From DASRHT01 sp035293765 (lineage in GTDB: Bacteria > Chloroflexota > Ktedonobacteria > Ktedonobacterales > Ktedonobacteraceae), in contig DATGMF010000076.1 in the NCBI GenBank assembly GCA_035293765.1, positions 1 through 43,284 on the forward strand: a stretch of DNA of 43,284 nucleotides, written 5' to 3'. This document shows positions 1-9,794 of this stretch, piece after piece (the stretch's first letter is position 1; each line of letters starts with the position of its first letter). The notes beneath the pieces were generated by a model. The model was given only the letters and a program-made list of their open reading frames with translations. It did not search any database and was not told the DNA's origin. The position numbers were made by a program, and so were the translations under genes.

Positions 1-1
1 T

Positions 2-1276
2 GGCGGCCTTTCCGGCTCCTACACCTTCGTCTATGATCAGCGTGGACAGCAAACGAGCATGACCACGACCATCAACGGCACGAATTACCCGGTGCAGGCG
101 AGCTACGACGATGCCGGCGATCTGATCAGTCAGACCTACCCCACCGGAGAAGTGGTCAACGCCACCTACTCGGCGCAGGGCTGGCTCAGCCAACTGAGCA
201 CGACCAGCGGCGGCACGACCACCACGCTGGCATCGAACATCAGCTACACGGGTACTGCCGGAGCGGCGATGCACATCACGGGGATGAGCCTGGGCAACGG
301 CGTCTACAGCTACGGGGCCAGCTACGACCTTGATCAGCGCCTGATCTCGTCCTCGCTCACGCGCAGCAGTGATAGCACCCTGCTCGACCAGACGCAGCCG
401 GGCTACGATGGGGTGGGCAACGTCACCAGTGTGACCACGACGTTGCAGGCGGGGACCGATAACCAGCACTTCTGCTATGACGAGCAGAACCGGCTGACGT
501 GGGCCTGGTCCAATGGCAACTCTCCCTGTGGCTCGTTCACGGCAGGCACGCTGACCGCAGCACAATATCAGCAAAGTTATACCTATGACACCAATGGGCG
601 TCTGACCTCGGCACAAAGCGGCTATACCTACGGGGATAGTCACCACTTGCACGCGGTGACCGCGACGGGCAGTGGCTACAGCGCCGCCTACGATGCCGCA
701 GGCAACATGACCTGTCGCGCGCCATCGAGCGCTACCACCTGTGCAGGCACACAGACCGGACAGCAACTGAGCTACGATGCTGAAGGAAACCTGAGCACCT
801 GGCAGAACCAGCCCAGTCCGACGAGCACGGTCAACTATCTCTACGATGGGGAAGGCACTCGGGTCGCCTCCCAGCTCGTCAGTGGGGGGAACACCACGTT
901 GACCTCCTACATCGGCAAGCTGGAAACGGTCGTCACGGGCAGTTCGACCACCACGACCACGTATTACACAGCAGGAGGGTTGCGCATCGCCGAAGCGGTC
1001 AACGGCACGTTCTCCTACCTGGGCAACGACGTGTTAGGCAGCGTAGCCGTGGCGCTCAACGCCGCTGGACAACTGACGGCAGCGCAGTTGTATGGACCCT
1101 ATGGCAACGTGCGGTATAGTAGTGGGACCATGCCGACCGATATCGGCTTCACGGGGCAACGTGGCGATAGTGCGACGGGGCTGGACTACTACGGGGCGCG
1201 CTACTATGATCCGGTGGTGGGACTGTTCATCAGTGCGGATCAAGAGAGGCACAAAGCATTACTGTACTCCATTTAG
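2..1276 (+). CDS. RHS-repeat protein, C-terminal part (5' end outside window)
   Basis: The frame is open to the left edge, so this is only the 3' part of a longer gene. Many YD-type repeats are visible (YDDAGDLISQTYP, YDGVGNVTSVTT, YDTNGRLTSAQ, YDAAGNMTC, YDAEGNLSTW). They are followed by the RHS-associated core near the end: LGNDVLGSVAVALN, LYGPYGNVRY, FTGQRGDSATGLDYYGARYYD, GLFISADQ. RHS/YD proteins are large secreted shells that often carry a variable C-terminal toxin after this core. Here the reading frame ends only ten residues after ISADQ (ERHKALLYSI), so the usual segment after the core is missing. It may be a truncated or displaced copy. The RHS assignment is firm; the function of this copy is unknown. 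Confidence 0.93.
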   Translation, partial: GGLSGSYTFVYDQRGQQTSMTTTINGTNYPVQASYDDAGDLISQTYPTGEVVNATYSAQGWLSQLSTTSGGTTTTLASNISYTGTAGAAMHITGMSLGNGVYSYGASYDLDQRLISSSLTRSSDSTLLDQTQPGYDGVGNVTSVTTTLQAGTDNQHFCYDEQNRLTWAWSNGNSPCGSFTAGTLTAAQYQQSYTYDTNGRLTSAQSGYTYGDSHHLHAVTATGSGYSAAYDAAGNMTCRAPSSATTCAGTQTGQQLSYDAEGNLSTWQNQPSPTSTVNYLYDGEGTRVASQLVSGGNTTLTSYIGKLETVVTGSSTTTTTYYTAGGLRIAEAVNGTFSYLGNDVLGSVAVALNAAGQLTAAQLYGPYGNVRYSSGTMPTDIGFTGQRGDSATGLDYYGARYYDPVVGLFISADQERHKALLYSI

Positions 1277-1330
1277 ATGGGCCAAGCTAATCGTTGTGTT
1301 ATAGTGTTTCCTATGATGATGGAGGTCAAC

Positions 1331-1801
1331 ATGGATTTGCGGTTTGAAGCGAAAAAAGGAACGTTATACTATCATGGGCAAGTAGTTTATAGGAGAGAGG
1401 AATGGTCGTTTGACTTTCTGCCACGTCAAGTGAGTGATTTCGCTGTCATAATAGCCATGCTTGATATACTTTTCATTGTAGTTGGGGATTCTATAGCCCA
1501 TGCGTGTCAAATTTGTGGATATCATCCTCATACCATCTGGATCAAAAAAGAGTTATCCTTGCCAGCATCTTTTGAAGGGAGCCTCATTCTCCATAGTGAT
1601 GTTGTCAATGAGTTTGATAATGTGAAACTGGAAGGGGCGGAAAGGTGGAAGACTTCTCACGATGAAACTCTCGGTTGGCTCTGTATTGGAAATGATAGAA
1701 AAGATCAGGAAGACCAGGCAGTAGAATTTGCAACCGGGATTATTGCGGTGGTAAACAGGCAGCGCCTGAAGTCCATATGGTTTAAACCTACTCTAGTATA
1801 A
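1331..1801 (+). CDS. hypothetical protein, possible immunity protein behind RHS
   Basis: A 156-residue protein that I do not recognise. The start ATG at 1331 is chosen because GGAGG lies 5 bases upstream; an in-frame extension to 1277 has no ribosome site. The protein is small, soluble-looking and acidic, with a hydrophobic patch around residues 35-50 (FAVIIAMLDILFIVVG). Its DNA is clearly more AT-rich than the RHS gene that ends 54 bases upstream. A small AT-rich gene directly behind an RHS core is the usual place for an immunity gene of a polymorphic toxin, but the toxin tip itself is absent here. The immunity role is inferred from position only. Confidence 0.6.
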   Translation: MDLRFEAKKGTLYYHGQVVYRREEWSFDFLPRQVSDFAVIIAMLDILFIVVGDSIAHACQICGYHPHTIWIKKELSLPASFEGSLILHSDVVNEFDNVKLEGAERWKTSHDETLGWLCIGNDRKDQEDQAVEFATGIIAVVNRQRLKSIWFKPTLV

Positions 1802-2001
1802 GCAGCTTCACTTTGTTGTGCTCGTGGAATCACCTTCTTGCACAGGACAATCGCATCTAATAAACCCCATCCATAGAAACATCGGAGTCTGTTCTAAGCC
1901 AGGTTGAGACAGGTGTATGGCCGACCAGCACGGGATAGGCTTCCGGCAGGCAATGGCAGTGGATATATGAGTACCAGTGTGGTTGGTCTGTTTGTCATTC
2001 T

Positions 2002-2691
2002 ATGGCAGAGTACAGAGCGGAAAAGTATAGTATACTTGGTGAGAAAGGGGAGGTTTCGACATGCTTAGTTAGGAAGAGCGGTATAATGGAAAAACTGCAA
2101 TCAGATATACGGAAAGGCAACAGGTTTACTGACGTAAAAGAACTTCCCGTATACAATTTTCATTTTGAGACGAAGAAAAACGATGAAAACGAGATGTTGA
2201 TCGTGCATGCTGACAACGACTGGTGGAATTGTCAGGCAGAAATCATCTTTCATCACGTTCTCTTCCACAACTGCCCTGGCTCTCTCATTTTCTGTGTCAA
2301 AGAGTGCCGCCTCGCAACAGAAGAAGAAGAGAGCTATCTACGCACATTGCACGATTTCCCGAAATATTATGGCGTGTACTGTTTTGAGACTGCTGCGGGC
2401 TCAGTTTTATGGAAGGGGCGACCAGTAGAACGCGATGTCCTGGGCAGGATACTGGACCCAAAGGTGGCAAAACGCCTGAGCCCCCATGATCCGCAGAAAT
2501 CGTTTGTCATCGCTGAGTCGGTGACCATTGTGGCTTTCTTTTCCGACCGCCTCTTTGGTAAAGAGCTCGACCACTGGCAAAAAGGCGAACTGGCCGATAT
2601 GTCGGAAGAGTTTCAAGAAACCTTTCGGAAAGCCATCAAGACCAGCATAGACTGGGCCAAACAAGTAGAAGAGCGAAAACGCGCTAAGTAG
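2002..2691 (+). CDS. hypothetical protein downstream of RHS
   Basis: An ORF of 229 codons with no family I recognise. It is rich in charged and aromatic residues, has no signal peptide or membrane segment, and ends in a Lys/Arg-rich tail (KQVEERKRAK). The first ATG at 2002 has no visible ribosome site. The in-frame ATG at 2086 (MEKLQSD) has AGGAAG about nine bases upstream and may be the true start, giving about 201 residues. Base composition is lower in GC than the window average, as for the gene at 1331. The two probably belong to one acquired cargo behind the RHS gene and could both be orphan immunity-type proteins. Function unknown. Confidence 0.6.
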   Translation: MAEYRAEKYSILGEKGEVSTCLVRKSGIMEKLQSDIRKGNRFTDVKELPVYNFHFETKKNDENEMLIVHADNDWWNCQAEIIFHHVLFHNCPGSLIFCVKECRLATEEEESYLRTLHDFPKYYGVYCFETAAGSVLWKGRPVERDVLGRILDPKVAKRLSPHDPQKSFVIAESVTIVAFFSDRLFGKELDHWQKGELADMSEEFQETFRKAIKTSIDWAKQVEERKRAK

Positions 2692-2771
2692 GTTGGTGGC
2701 CAGGGAAGTTCATCGCTGTCCACACCTGAACGCAAAGGACAATGGATAAAAAGGATTCTGTCACAAAACGC

Positions 2772-2800
2772 TTTACATCAGGCGTCACGTATGGTATAAT
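2772..2800 (+). promoter_or_regulatory. sigma-70-type promoter of thrS
   Basis: TTTACA at 2772-2777 and TATAAT at 2795-2800 are separated by 17 bases. Transcription would start about 2807, just before the T-box leader. Confidence 0.75.
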
Positions 2801-2806
2801 AGATGC

Positions 2807-3066
2807 AATAATCAAATAGACAACAACAAGCTGACGCGAGACATGTCCCTTCTCAATGATAAACAGAGAAAAGCGCAGATGCTGAGAGCGCCCTTATCTG
2901 CCGGAAGCGGATACCCCTCGCTAGCCTATACTGAGTCAGTAAAGTATACGTCCTAGCCACGTTACAGGCTACTAAAGTACACTTCTTCTTACTAAGAGGT
3001 GGAGCTGGGTGGAACCGCGGAGAGCATTATGCCTTTTCGTCCCAACGGGGATGGAAAGGTTTTTTT
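2807..3066 (+). promoter_or_regulatory. T-box riboswitch leader of thrS
   Basis: The conserved T-box core GGGTGGAACCGCGG lies at 3007-3020. It is followed by a perfect 12-bp terminator hairpin (3032-3043 with 3048-3059, loop AACG) and a T tract at 3060-3066. GCGAG (2836-2840) pairs with CTCGC (2917-2921) to close a Stem I of about 86 bases. ACC (Thr) at 2913-2915, just inside the 3' side of that stem, is a candidate specifier codon. GCTAG...TATACT/AGTATA...CTAGC at about 2920-2957 forms a further stem. In this RNA class, uncharged tRNA (here tRNA-Thr) pairs with the T-box bulge and stabilises an antiterminator. The identification rests on the core, the terminator and the position before thrS; the specifier assignment is tentative. 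Confidence 0.88.
3032..3066 (+). terminator. T-box terminator/attenuator
   Basis: Perfect 12-bp stem with a four-base loop, then seven T residues. It lies between the T-box core and the thrS ribosome site and is the regulated terminator of the leader. Confidence 0.88.
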
Positions 3067-3101
3067 GTTGTTGTCAATAAGATCACAAGGAGGATTTTTC
3101 A

Positions 3102-4892
3102 ATGTCGGTGGAAGTAGAACTGGAGGAATCGGTCAATTATACGCCGGTTCAGCGCATGCGCCATTCCGCTGCGCACGTCATGGCGGAGGCCGTGCAGGAG
3201 ATCTTTCCTGACGCCCGCTTCGCCATCGGACCCGCTATCGAAGATGGCTTTTATTACGATTTCGATCTCCCGCGCGCGCTTACTCCTGATGATCTGCCAG
3301 AGATAGAGGCCCGCATGAGGCGCATTGTCGGCGAGAAGTATCCCTTTTTGCGCGACCGCTGGCCCCGCGAGAAGGCTCTGGCGTACTTTGGCAACAAAGG
3401 ACAGAACTATAAGGTGGAGATTATTGAAAATTTGCCCGATGCCGAGGTGGGCATCTACCAGCAGGGCAACTTCCTTGATCTCTGTCGCGGGCCGCACGTC
3501 GAGAATACGGGGCAGATCGGTCCCTTCAAGTTGATGCGCGTCGCGGGTGCTTACTGGCGCGGCGATGAGCGCCGCCCGATGCTGCAACGCATCTACGGCA
3601 CGGCCTGGTTCACGCAGGAGGAGCTTGATCAGTACCTCTGGCGGCTGGAAGAGGCGATGAAGCGCGATCATCGCAAGCTGGGGCGCGAATTGAAGCTGTT
3701 CGTGCTCAGCGACGATGTCGGTGCGGGCGTGCCGATGTTCCTGCCGCGCGGCGAGATGCTGCGCTACCTGATGGAGAACTACGTCCGGCAGACGCAGGAG
3801 AAGTATGGCTACCAGCACGTCTGGACGTCTCACCTGGGCAAAGTGCGACTGTACAAAACGTCGAAGCACTGGTTTACGTATCGCGAGAATATGTTCCCGA
3901 TCATGAAGGGCGAGCAGGAGCAATCGGAAGATGACGCGTATCTGCTCAAACCGATGAACTGTCCGCATCACATCCTGCTGTATAAATCGCAGATGCATAG
4001 CTATCGCGAACTGCCCGTGCGCTACGCCGAGTTTGCCACGCTCTATCGCTATGAGAAGGCGGGGACGCTGACGGGTCTGGCGCGTGTGCGCAGCGTCACG
4101 CAGGACGATGCCCACGTCTTTATACGGCCCGATCAGATCCAGCAGGAGTTTAATAATGCGGTCAATCTCACGCTGGAGGTCTTCGAGACGTACGGCCTGA
4201 AGGACTACTATGTGCGCCTCTCTTTACGCGATCCGCAGAAAAAAGAGGAGTATATTGGCAGTGACGAAGTCTGGGAGAACGCGGAAGCCTCGCTGCGCGG
4301 TGCGGTCGAACGCAAGGGTCTCAAGTATGAAGTCGGCATTGGTGAGGCTGCTTTCTACGGTCCTAAAGTGGACTTTATGGTTCACGACGCTCTGGGCCGC
4401 GAGTGGCAGTGCTCAACGATTCAGCTCGACTTCAACCAGCCGGAAAATTTCGAACTTGAGTATATCGGCGAGGATGGGCAGCCGCATCGTCCGGTGATGA
4501 TTCACCGCGCCGTGACGGGTGCGACGGAACGCTTTATGGCGATGCTGATCGAGCATTTCGCGGGTGCATTCCCGGTCTGGCTGTCTCCGGTGCAGGCGAT
4601 GATCATCCCCATTGCCGACCGCCACAACGAGTATGCGGCAAAGGTGCTGGAGGCGCTTGAGAAAGCCGGGCTGCGGGCCGAGATCGATCTGCGCGGCGAG
4701 CGTATGAACGCCAAGATTCGCGATGCCCAGTTGCAGAAGATCCCGTACATGCTGGTCGTCGGCGACAAAGAAGCAGCCGCTGACGCCGTCTCCGTCCGCC
4801 TGCGCACGAACGTGGACCTCAAGTCCATGCCTCTGGCGCAGTTCATCGAACGCGTCGCAGGAATTGTCAAGACGAAGAGCCAGGAACTGTAG
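3102..4892 (+). CDS. thrS: threonyl-tRNA synthetase lacking the TGS domain
   Basis: Charges tRNA-Thr with threonine in the cytoplasm. 596 residues; AAGGAGG lies 7-8 bases before the ATG. The protein begins directly at the editing domain: HSAAH at residues 21-25 and CRGPH at 128-132 supply the four conserved editing-site His/Cys residues. The class II catalytic core follows, with KPMNCPHH (about 284-290) containing the zinc ligand Cys, motif 2 around YRYEKAGTLTGLARVRSVTQDDAH, and motif 3 in TGATERFMAML. The anticodon-binding domain occupies roughly the last 100 residues. Typical bacterial ThrRS has about 640 residues with an N-terminal TGS domain; that domain is absent here. Control is by the T-box leader upstream. 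Confidence 0.97.
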   Translation: MSVEVELEESVNYTPVQRMRHSAAHVMAEAVQEIFPDARFAIGPAIEDGFYYDFDLPRALTPDDLPEIEARMRRIVGEKYPFLRDRWPREKALAYFGNKGQNYKVEIIENLPDAEVGIYQQGNFLDLCRGPHVENTGQIGPFKLMRVAGAYWRGDERRPMLQRIYGTAWFTQEELDQYLWRLEEAMKRDHRKLGRELKLFVLSDDVGAGVPMFLPRGEMLRYLMENYVRQTQEKYGYQHVWTSHLGKVRLYKTSKHWFTYRENMFPIMKGEQEQSEDDAYLLKPMNCPHHILLYKSQMHSYRELPVRYAEFATLYRYEKAGTLTGLARVRSVTQDDAHVFIRPDQIQQEFNNAVNLTLEVFETYGLKDYYVRLSLRDPQKKEEYIGSDEVWENAEASLRGAVERKGLKYEVGIGEAAFYGPKVDFMVHDALGREWQCSTIQLDFNQPENFELEYIGEDGQPHRPVMIHRAVTGATERFMAMLIEHFAGAFPVWLSPVQAMIIPIADRHNEYAAKVLEALEKAGLRAEIDLRGERMNAKIRDAQLQKIPYMLVVGDKEAAADAVSVRLRTNVDLKSMPLAQFIERVAGIVKTKSQEL

Positions 4893-4903
4893 GAGCAACT
4901 CTC

Positions 4904-5141
4904 GCGATCAATCGGGTCTCTGTCGGCTACCCACCGGTAGGGACCCGATTGATCGCGTCCGCTTCAGCGCCCGTCTCCTATGTGGCTCCAGACTCTTGTG
5001 AGGGCAATCTCATGCGGTTGCCACCGGTAGGGACCCGATTGATCGCGCCCGATTTCATCGCTCGTCCCCCGCGTTCCGTTCCCTATGTGGCTATAGACGC
5101 TTGTAAGAACGGCAATAAATTGGACGCGATCAATCAGGTCC

Positions 5142-5146
<5 letters not shown>
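4904..5146. repeat. cluster of palindromic repeat units between thrS and malate synthase
   Basis: A 15-bp perfect inverted repeat (4904-4918 with 4942-4956) lies 11 bases after the thrS stop and could terminate thrS. A 27-base unit beginning CCACCGGTAGGGACCCG occurs identically at 4931-4957 and 5021-5047. Each copy is followed by related sequence containing CTATGTGGCT, giving a degenerate direct repeat of about 90-100 bp. A third copy lies inverted at 5122-5146 and includes the stop codon of the malate synthase gene. A diverged copy is at 23634-23658. This is a dispersed repeat family of REP/MITE type. Confidence 0.8.
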
Positions 5147-6752
<1,606 letters not shown>

Positions 6753-6960
6753 GCTTATAATCCCTTTCGATACAGGAAAGACACAATTCCCATACCTGCT
6801 ATTGTCGCATATGTGCCGGATTGGTAGCAACCATCGCGCCTGCTGCTGAGAAGCCCTTTCTCTCGCAGCTTCACTGCCGGGGAGAGAAATAATCAACTTG
6901 TTAACATTTTTTCCTCAGCCACGATAACTGCAATAGAAAACCTATCAATGAGGAGCAATA

Positions 6961-8376
6961 ATGAGTACTGCAAACATACTCCCAGAAAATCTATCACGAT
7001 TACAGCGTAATATCCTGTTATTTTTGCTGATGGGTTTGTTCAGCGCCTGTTCAGGAGGCAATCCCAGTCCTACCGCGACCCAGGTGAAGGGGGCGATTCA
7101 GCTTTTTGATCTTCATGGCAAGCTGATCTGTCAGATCCACGGCCAGGATGCCCAGCTTGACTGCTTCAATCACAACGCGCCCCAGAGCGCGGTCGCGTTC
7201 CAGTTTATCGATTATGCCGTGAGCGAGCTGGCAAGCGACTTGCATACGAGCGTGGCGAAGCTGCCATCGTCGGCGCTCACCGTCTCGACCACGCTGGATC
7301 TGGCGTTGCAACAACAGATTTTGCAAAGGACGAAACAATATATCGCGACTATGGCAGCTACCCATAATATGCGCAATGCGGCGGTTGTCATGATCGACTA
7401 TCATAACGGCGCCATTCGTTCGCTGCTCGGCAGTCTTGATGGTCCGACAGACAATAGCCCGTTGGATGTGGTAACGGGGAGACAACAAAGACGCCAGCCT
7501 GGTTCGGTCTTCAAACCCTTCGTCTACGCTACCGCCTTTAATGAGGGCATCAGCCCCGGCGAGGTGGTGTACGATGGCCCGTTTTCCGTTGCCACAGGAG
7601 CCGGGCCTTACTCGCCTGTCAACTATGATCGGCGCTTTCACGGCTATATGTCCTATCGCTCCGCCCTACAGAACAACTTCAATATTCCGGCCCTCAAGTT
7701 ATTTGTCAAAACAGGTTTTGCTCCGGTAGAAAAGATGGCGAGCGATCTGGGGATTAAGAATCTGGGACCCCAGGATCAGCTCGGGTATAGCCTGCCGTTA
7801 GGTCCTGTAGCCGTGCCCTTGCTTGATGCGACCGTTGCCTACGGCACGATGGCAAACGGTGGCGTCCATCTTCCTCCGCACGCGATTGAAAAAATCAGCG
7901 ACCCCAGCGGACATGTGGTTTATGCAACTCAAGCGCAGGGCACGCGAGCGTTGAGCCCGCAGGCTGCTTTTATGCTGACCGATGTGATGAGCGACGATAA
8001 CGCGCGACGCTACGAGTACGGTCAGTGCAGCCCTCTGCTGCTCTATAGCAGTACTGAAGAGCAGTGTAAGGCTGGCAATCCCGGTCCTGTGCGTCCGGCA
8101 GCGGTTCATGTGGGTGAGACCGATACATTTAGAGATACAATGGCTGTTGGCTACACCACCGATCTGGTGACTGGCGTCTGGACGGGGAATAGTGATTATT
8201 CTCCGATGTTTAATATCGTCGGGGTCGATGGCGCTGCACGCATCTGGCACGATACGATGCTGCTCGCCGAAGGGAACGCGCCGGTTCAGCCATTCCCCGG
8301 CCCGCCTCCAGGCGTGGTGAAGAAGACGGTGAGCTACCCCAATTTAACCACGACCGATTGGTACATGACGCAGTAA
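6961..8376 (+). CDS. PBP transpeptidase-like lipoprotein with degenerate motifs
   Basis: 471 residues; GAGGAG precedes the ATG. The N-terminus is a signal segment ending in LFSAC (Cys30), a likely lipobox, so the protein should be anchored outside the membrane. The rest resembles the transpeptidase domain of class A penicillin-binding proteins, without a glycosyltransferase domain. The serine motif is intact: QPGSVFKPF with Ser182 and Lys185. The second motif, normally SxN in SLNIPA, reads N239-F-N241 (NNFNIPALKL). The third, normally KTGT before RDxxxVGYTPDLVxGVWxG, reads E386-T-D-T followed by FRDTMAVGYTTDLVTGVWTG. Loss of KTG and SxN makes normal peptide cross-linking unlikely. It may bind rather than process wall peptides; that role is inference. 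Confidence 0.85.
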   Translation: MSTANILPENLSRLQRNILLFLLMGLFSACSGGNPSPTATQVKGAIQLFDLHGKLICQIHGQDAQLDCFNHNAPQSAVAFQFIDYAVSELASDLHTSVAKLPSSALTVSTTLDLALQQQILQRTKQYIATMAATHNMRNAAVVMIDYHNGAIRSLLGSLDGPTDNSPLDVVTGRQQRRQPGSVFKPFVYATAFNEGISPGEVVYDGPFSVATGAGPYSPVNYDRRFHGYMSYRSALQNNFNIPALKLFVKTGFAPVEKMASDLGIKNLGPQDQLGYSLPLGPVAVPLLDATVAYGTMANGGVHLPPHAIEKISDPSGHVVYATQAQGTRALSPQAAFMLTDVMSDDNARRYEYGQCSPLLLYSSTEEQCKAGNPGPVRPAAVHVGETDTFRDTMAVGYTTDLVTGVWTGNSDYSPMFNIVGVDGAARIWHDTMLLAEGNAPVQPFPGPPPGVVKKTVSYPNLTTTDWYMTQ

Positions 8377-8477
8377 AAATACAGCAAATGAGTCGGATGA
8401 CCCATACGCTATCTCTAGCCTCTCTGCTAAGCTTCTACCAGGAATCAGATGATTGTTTTCATAGCTTGCTAGCGCAT

Positions 8478-8503
8478 GTAGCTCCCCGATTCATCGTGGG
8501 AGC
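8478..8503. repeat. 26-bp dispersed repeat, copy 1
   Basis: A 26-bp sequence (GTAGCTCCCCGATTC...GTGGGAGC) whose exact reverse complement occurs at 25083-25108 upstream of uvrA. Its ends GCTCCC/GGGAGC are themselves inverted. It lies in the gap between the PBP-like gene and the membrane protein at 8545. Confidence 0.8.
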
Positions 8504-8544
8504 GTGAGCAGTTCTGAACTGGCAGAGAAAAAAGGAGAGGCACA

Positions 8545-9753
8545 ATGGCGCGAAGGCTGGCGATGCTGTTTGGCCTGAGTATTGCTCTATTTCTAGTGAT
8601 GACGCAGGTGGCTTTTGCTCAGGCCAACAACGGCCCCCCGGATATTATCAGCATCAAACATAGCATTTTGACGGTACAGGAGCTTGAGCGGCAAGGCATA
8701 CTCACCCATGCTGAAGCTGAAAAATCCATCATCTATTACGTAGCCCAGGCATCTCAGGTGGCGGGACATCCCCTTACGCTTGACCAGATTCTGGCAACAC
8801 CGGACCCGACCCCGCAAAAGTTGACCCCTTTACAGCAATTTGCTGGGGCAATCGACTTTCTGACGTTCCTCCTCGTGCTTGCCATTCTCGCAGTAGGAGG
8901 GGCTGTGATCTACCTGTTCAGATACTATGTGGCGAAATTCATCCAATTATTCAAAAATGTCCCGGTTATTGTGTATGAAATAGTTTTCTATGCCGCCAGC
9001 CTCGGCTGCGTTCTCTGGGGCTGGTTCCTGCCAGAACCAATACATGGCTCTTTCGGATTTCTGGGTTGTCTCTTTTTTGCGGGCGCACTGGGATTTAGCA
9101 GCAGTTATCATCGCGTCCCCGTCAATCGATTTCGCTTTTCTGTCATGTTATTTGTGGTCTGGGCCGTCGTCGCCTTCCTCTTCGGAAGCTCTTTGATCGG
9201 CTTTATTGCTGTGGGCGCGCTCCTCTCCGCTTTTGGCTTCAGCCCTTTGCTGGAACTGGTATTCAATGATGGCAGCCATTGGAACGATCACCTGTTTGAA
9301 AGGTCAACCCTGGCGGCCTTTGCTATTCTTTCGCTCTTTATCGGGCTGCGCTTAACTGACGCGCTCCTCCCTGCCCTTGCCGTCTTTGAATTTGGAGCAT
9401 TATTCCTGGGCAGCCTCGTAGGTTACATGGGCTTATTATACCTATCGACTCGCTTGCCCTGGAACTACGCGCTGCGGCACAGGAAGAGATACTGGGGCTT
9501 CCAGGTAGTGACCATTATTGCAGGCGTCGGCGCGCTCTTCTTTGGCTCGGTCTTCCAGATCAACGAACTACAGAAAATAGGTGGCACATTTTTTGTCGCG
9601 TACTGGCTGGTCAAACTACTGGAAATACCGACAAAAAGTCTACCCGCCTTTGCCCGACTTGTCGTTATTGTCGGTATCATCACGATAGGCTGTTGCTGGT
9701 TTGCCTTAACCCATCAAGAGCTGTTCCAGCAATGGCTCTTTCTGCCCGGCTAA
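8545..9753 (+). CDS. polytopic membrane protein with signal peptide, function unknown
   Basis: 402 residues with AAAGGAGAGG before the ATG. An N-terminal signal peptide (residues 1-25, ending VAFAQA) precedes about 80 extracytoplasmic residues that are mainly polar and helical in appearance. From residue 105 onward there are about eight to nine hydrophobic segments with short loops, ending FQQWLFLPG. I do not recognise the family. It follows the PBP-like lipoprotein in the same direction after a gap of 168 bases that contains a dispersed repeat, so co-transcription is possible but not shown. A strong hairpin at 9761-9790 ends the unit. Confidence 0.85.
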   Translation: MARRLAMLFGLSIALFLVMTQVAFAQANNGPPDIISIKHSILTVQELERQGILTHAEAEKSIIYYVAQASQVAGHPLTLDQILATPDPTPQKLTPLQQFAGAIDFLTFLLVLAILAVGGAVIYLFRYYVAKFIQLFKNVPVIVYEIVFYAASLGCVLWGWFLPEPIHGSFGFLGCLFFAGALGFSSSYHRVPVNRFRFSVMLFVVWAVVAFLFGSSLIGFIAVGALLSAFGFSPLLELVFNDGSHWNDHLFERSTLAAFAILSLFIGLRLTDALLPALAVFEFGALFLGSLVGYMGLLYLSTRLPWNYALRHRKRYWGFQVVTIIAGVGALFFGSVFQINELQKIGGTFFVAYWLVKLLEIPTKSLPAFARLVVIVGIITIGCCWFALTHQELFQQWLFLPG

Positions 9754-9760
9754 TGACTGA

Positions 9761-9790
9761 CAGGCTCTCCCTGCTTCTCAGGAGAGCCTG
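9761..9790. terminator. hairpin terminator between convergent genes
   Basis: Perfect 10-bp stem (9761-9770 with 9781-9790), 10-base loop, followed on the plus strand by a T-rich stretch. It sits between the stops at 9753 (plus) and 9795 (minus), so it may serve both. Confidence 0.75.
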
Positions 9791-9794
9791 ACTG

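Noticed and set aside
2999..3211. 70-codon ORF on the plus strand before thrS
   Set aside because: It runs through the T-box core and terminator and into thrS in another frame.
3099..4115. 338-codon ORF on the minus strand
   Set aside because: Antisense shadow of thrS.
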